DNA of 64,000 bases from DASZFV01 sp036494575. GTDB lineage: Bacteria > Myxococcota_A > Polyangia > Fen-1088. Position numbers and translations under genes: made by a program. Below the pieces are notes generated by a model. It searched no databases. It had not been told where the DNA came from and was given only the letters and a program-made list of their open reading frames with translations. This document shows, one piece after another, positions 62,180-64,000 of the stretch (within the stretch, counting starts at the first letter, position 1; each line of letters opens with the position of its first letter). The stretch spans positions 18,522 through 82,521 of the forward strand of contig DASXOE010000154.1 of NCBI GenBank assembly GCA_036494575.1, read 5' to 3'.

Positions 62180-62294
62180 CGCTGTTGTCCCATTTCTTTC
62201 TGGGGCGCAGGGTTGGGTCCGCTCAAGTCCCCGCGCGCGCGCCCGATGATGTCTGTTGTGAGTTCCCTTTCTCTTTTTTGACGACTTGCTCTTA

Positions 62295-62360
62295 GCCGCT
62301 TGAACTTTCGTTTCGACGCTTGGTGGTCAAGCGGCGGAGCGATGAACCCGTCCGCTCCGC
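62295..62360 (+). promoter_or_regulatory. Two stem-loops in the leader of the second Flp pilin
   Basis: Hairpin 1: gccgcttga (62295-62303) / tcaagcggc (62327-62335), 9 bp with a 23-base loop. Hairpin 2: gcggagcg (62334-62341) / cgctccgc (62353-62360), 8 bp with an 11-base loop. They overlap by two bases, so only one can form fully at a time. Located 27 bases before the flp ATG. Confidence 0.5.
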
Positions 62361-62386
62361 TCAATTTTCGATACAAGGAGAATCCC

Positions 62387-62551
62387 ATGCTCAAGAACCT
62401 CAAGAAGCTCATCAAGGATGAGGAAGGCGCGACGGCCGTCGAGTACGGCCTCATCGTCGCCGCGATCGCCGGGCTCATCATCGTGGTCGTCTTCCTGCTC
62501 GGCAACAAAGTGAACAACGCGTTCTCCAAAGTCGCCAGCGCGATGCCGTAA
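62387..62551 (+). CDS. flp: Flp-type pilin, second copy (major)
   Basis: 54 residues. MLKNLKKLIKDEEGATAVEY then GLIVAAIAGLIIVVVFLLGN is a textbook Flp prepilin: leader ending in Gly (EEG/ATAVEY), Glu-Tyr at +5/+6 and a hydrophobic helix, tail KVNNAFSKVASAMP. AAGGAG lies 6 bases before the ATG. Processed by a Tad prepilin peptidase (cpaA below) and assembled into thin adhesive pili. Confidence 0.92.
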   Translation: MLKNLKKLIKDEEGATAVEYGLIVAAIAGLIIVVVFLLGNKVNNAFSKVASAMP

Positions 62552-62613
62552 GGCCCGCGAAGACAACCCGAAATCAACTCCGTAGAAATGATCAGGAGCC
62601 GGGAGCGCCAGAT

Positions 62614-63120
62614 TTGACGTTCCCGGTTCCGCACCTCCTTTGCTTGGGGGTGATTGTCGTGATTGGTGCCGTCTGGGATCTGGCGAAACGTCGCATCCCG
62701 AACCTCGTGACGGGAGCGGCCGCCGTGCTGGGGCTCGTCGCGCAGCTCGTCGATCGGGGCTGGCTGTCGGCGGCCTCGGGGCTCGTGGCGGCGGTCGTGA
62801 GCGTGGCGCTGCTCTACCGGCCGTGGGCGGCGGGGGGAATCGGCGGCGGCGACGTGAAATTGGCTGCGGCCGTCGCCATCTGGGTTGGCCTCGGGAGCAT
62901 GATCCGGTACGCTCTAGCGGTCGCCGCTGCGGGCGGCGTCGTCGCGCTCGCCATGTACTTCTCATCCCGAAAAGCCATCCGTCAGGACGTCAGGACCAAC
63001 CTGACCTTGGCGGCCCTTCAGCAGACTCTCCCGACTGTCGAGGTGCCCGCGGCGGGGCGAGCTTCGGTTCCGTATGGGCTCGCGATCGCCGCCGGCGCGG
63101 CGTTCGCGCTGCTGACTTGA
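62614..63120 (+). CDS. cpaA: Tad prepilin peptidase
   Basis: 168 residues from TTG, membrane protein of the short A24 type. Catalytic Asp in GAVWDLAKRRIPNLVT (D22) and GIGGGDVKLAAAV (D80, GxGD). It has no CxxC methylase domain, unlike PilD at 13433. Cleaves Flp prepilins at the inner membrane. GGAG about nine bases before the TTG supports the start. The C-terminal ~50 residues are unusually hydrophilic before a last helix. Confidence 0.88.
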   Translation: MTFPVPHLLCLGVIVVIGAVWDLAKRRIPNLVTGAAAVLGLVAQLVDRGWLSAASGLVAAVVSVALLYRPWAAGGIGGGDVKLAAAVAIWVGLGSMIRYALAVAAAGGVVALAMYFSSRKAIRQDVRTNLTLAALQQTLPTVEVPAAGRASVPYGLAIAAGAAFALLT

Positions 63121-63181
63121 TGCCGCGCCGAGCGTAATTTTCGAAGAGAAATTCGAAGAGAAAAGAGAAGAGAGGAAGACC

Positions 63182-64000
63182 GTGGCGACAAACGACGCTC
63201 TGAGTGGCCCCAATCGGCTGCGCCGCGCCTCGGAGGCCGGAGCGCGACGCACGGGCGCGCGGGCCGTCGCCTTCTGGGGCATCGCCATCGTCGCGGGTCT
63301 CCTCGCGGCGTTGCTCATCACGCGCTACCTCGAGCGCCGCACCGTGAGCGTCTCGACGCCGACGTCCAAGATCGTGGTCGCCGCCATGGACCTGCCGCTC
63401 GCGACCCACCTGCGGCCCGAGCAGCTGCGCATGGCGGACTGGCCCGTCACGGCCATGCCGCCGGGCGCGATCCGCGACGTCAAGGACGCCATCGACCACA
63501 TCCTGACGTCGCGCGTGCTCGAGGGTGAGCCCCTGCTGCCGGGCAAGCTCGCGGCGCGCGACGCCGGCAACGGCCTCGCGGCGCTCATCCCGGCGAACAT
63601 GCGCGCCATCGCCGTGCGGGTCGACGACGTCGTGGGCGTCGCCGGTTTCGTTCACCCCGACGATCGCGTGGACGTCATCGTCACGATCCACCCCGCCAAG
63701 CCGGCCGACGCGGAGCCGATCTCGAAGGTCATTCTCCAGAACGTCAAGGTGCTCGCCGTCGGCAAGGAGCTCGAGGTCAACGACCGCAACCGCAACCAAG
63801 CCAACCCGGCCACGGTCGCGACGCTGCTCGTGAACCCCGAAGAGTCGGAGAAGCTCGCGCTCTCGGCCACCGAGGGGCACCTCATGCTGACGCTGCGGAG
63901 CTGGACCGACAACCAGGCCGTCATCACGCAGGGCATGAACGCCTCGACGCTCATCAGCGACAGCAGCACGAAGCCGCGCGAGGTCGTGGTCGTCGCGCCG
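63182..64000 (+). CDS. cpaB: Tad pilus assembly protein CpaB/RcpC, partial (runs off the window)
   Basis: 273 codons visible from GTG. A charged N-terminus, one transmembrane helix (FWGIAIVAGLLAALLITRYL), then the SAF/beta-clip domain: KIVVAAMDLPLATHLRPEQL and MADWPVTAMPPGAI, and a CpaB core (LIPANMRAIAVRVDDVVGVA then GFVHPDDRVDVIVTIHP). CpaB assembles with the CpaC secretin in Flp pilus export. The 3' end is beyond base 64000. GAGGAAG precedes the GTG. Confidence 0.9.
   Translation, partial: MATNDALSGPNRLRRASEAGARRTGARAVAFWGIAIVAGLLAALLITRYLERRTVSVSTPTSKIVVAAMDLPLATHLRPEQLRMADWPVTAMPPGAIRDVKDAIDHILTSRVLEGEPLLPGKLAARDAGNGLAALIPANMRAIAVRVDDVVGVAGFVHPDDRVDVIVTIHPAKPADAEPISKVILQNVKVLAVGKELEVNDRNRNQANPATVATLLVNPEESEKLALSATEGHLMLTLRSWTDNQAVITQGMNASTLISDSSTKPREVVVVAP

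Overview
The window is a GC-rich (roughly 70% G+C by eye), densely packed chromosomal segment from a bacterium that looks like a member of the Myxococcota (former Deltaproteobacteria), probably Polyangia-like. The clues are a MYXO-CTERM-like sorting tail (protein at 3989-6571), many lipoproteins with Gly/Ala-rich collagen-like spacers, a very large TPR protein, a lamin-tail lipoprotein, frequent GTG/TTG starts and many 4-bp ATGA/GTGA gene overlaps. This is an inference from gene content; no rRNA, tRNA, insertion sequence, prophage or CRISPR array was seen.

Layout. 1-8.9 kb: end of an efflux adaptor gene, a SKI2-like DUF3516 helicase, a lamin-tail lipoprotein, a large PQQ-propeller/FN3/beta-helix surface protein, a J-domain protein overlapping gpmI. 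9-13.4 kb: SRPBCC protein, repeats, pssA, then rlmH/rsfS and two uncharacterised genes. 13.4-18.4 kb: prepilin peptidase pilD, then a compact set (RibD-like reductase, zinc-type dehydrogenase, 6-pyruvoyltetrahydropterin-synthase-like protein with Glu in place of the catalytic Cys, GT4 glycosyltransferase, converging on a CDP-alcohol phosphatidyltransferase) that looks like an uncharacterised pterin/pyrimidine-derived glycoconjugate pathway. 18.5-29.5 kb: PilZ protein, Spy/CpxP-like protein, small secreted proteins, GDP-mannose genes (PMM/PGM and manC), a 1249-residue TPR protein, and an ECF sigma/anti-sigma pair.

29.5-38.1 kb: the most distinctive region. A tight minus-strand operon runs esterase - alpha/beta hydrolase - DUF3565 protein - eutB - eutC - a fused EutL-EutT protein - methyltransferase. 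It encodes ethanolamine ammonia-lyase with one microcompartment shell protein fused to the cobalamin adenosyltransferase that makes the lyase cofactor. Upstream of it lie a 57-residue peptide gene made of two 21-residue repeats and an orphan TAXI-type solute-binding protein. 38.1-53.6 kb: hisD, def, an ABC exporter, lipoproteins with CBM3, PEBP and Lcl-type domains, a HEAT protein coupled to murJ, a response regulator, HAD-IG nucleotidase, nadE and leuB, plus two copies of an ~85-bp palindromic repeat. 53.6-61.8 kb: RRM RNA-binding protein with a long leader, an FkbM methyltransferase with a twin-arginine N-terminus, a Crp/Fnr regulator, a Na-efflux-type ABC system whose permease is fused to a CPBP protease, and two coupled lipoproteins. 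61.8-64 kb: start of a Tad pilus locus (two Flp pilins, cpaA, cpaB running off the edge).

Intergenic stretches over 300 bases occur only at 9415-9756 (inverted repeat and tandem repeat, no gene seen) and 53580-53941 (hairpin then a long leader before the RRM gene).
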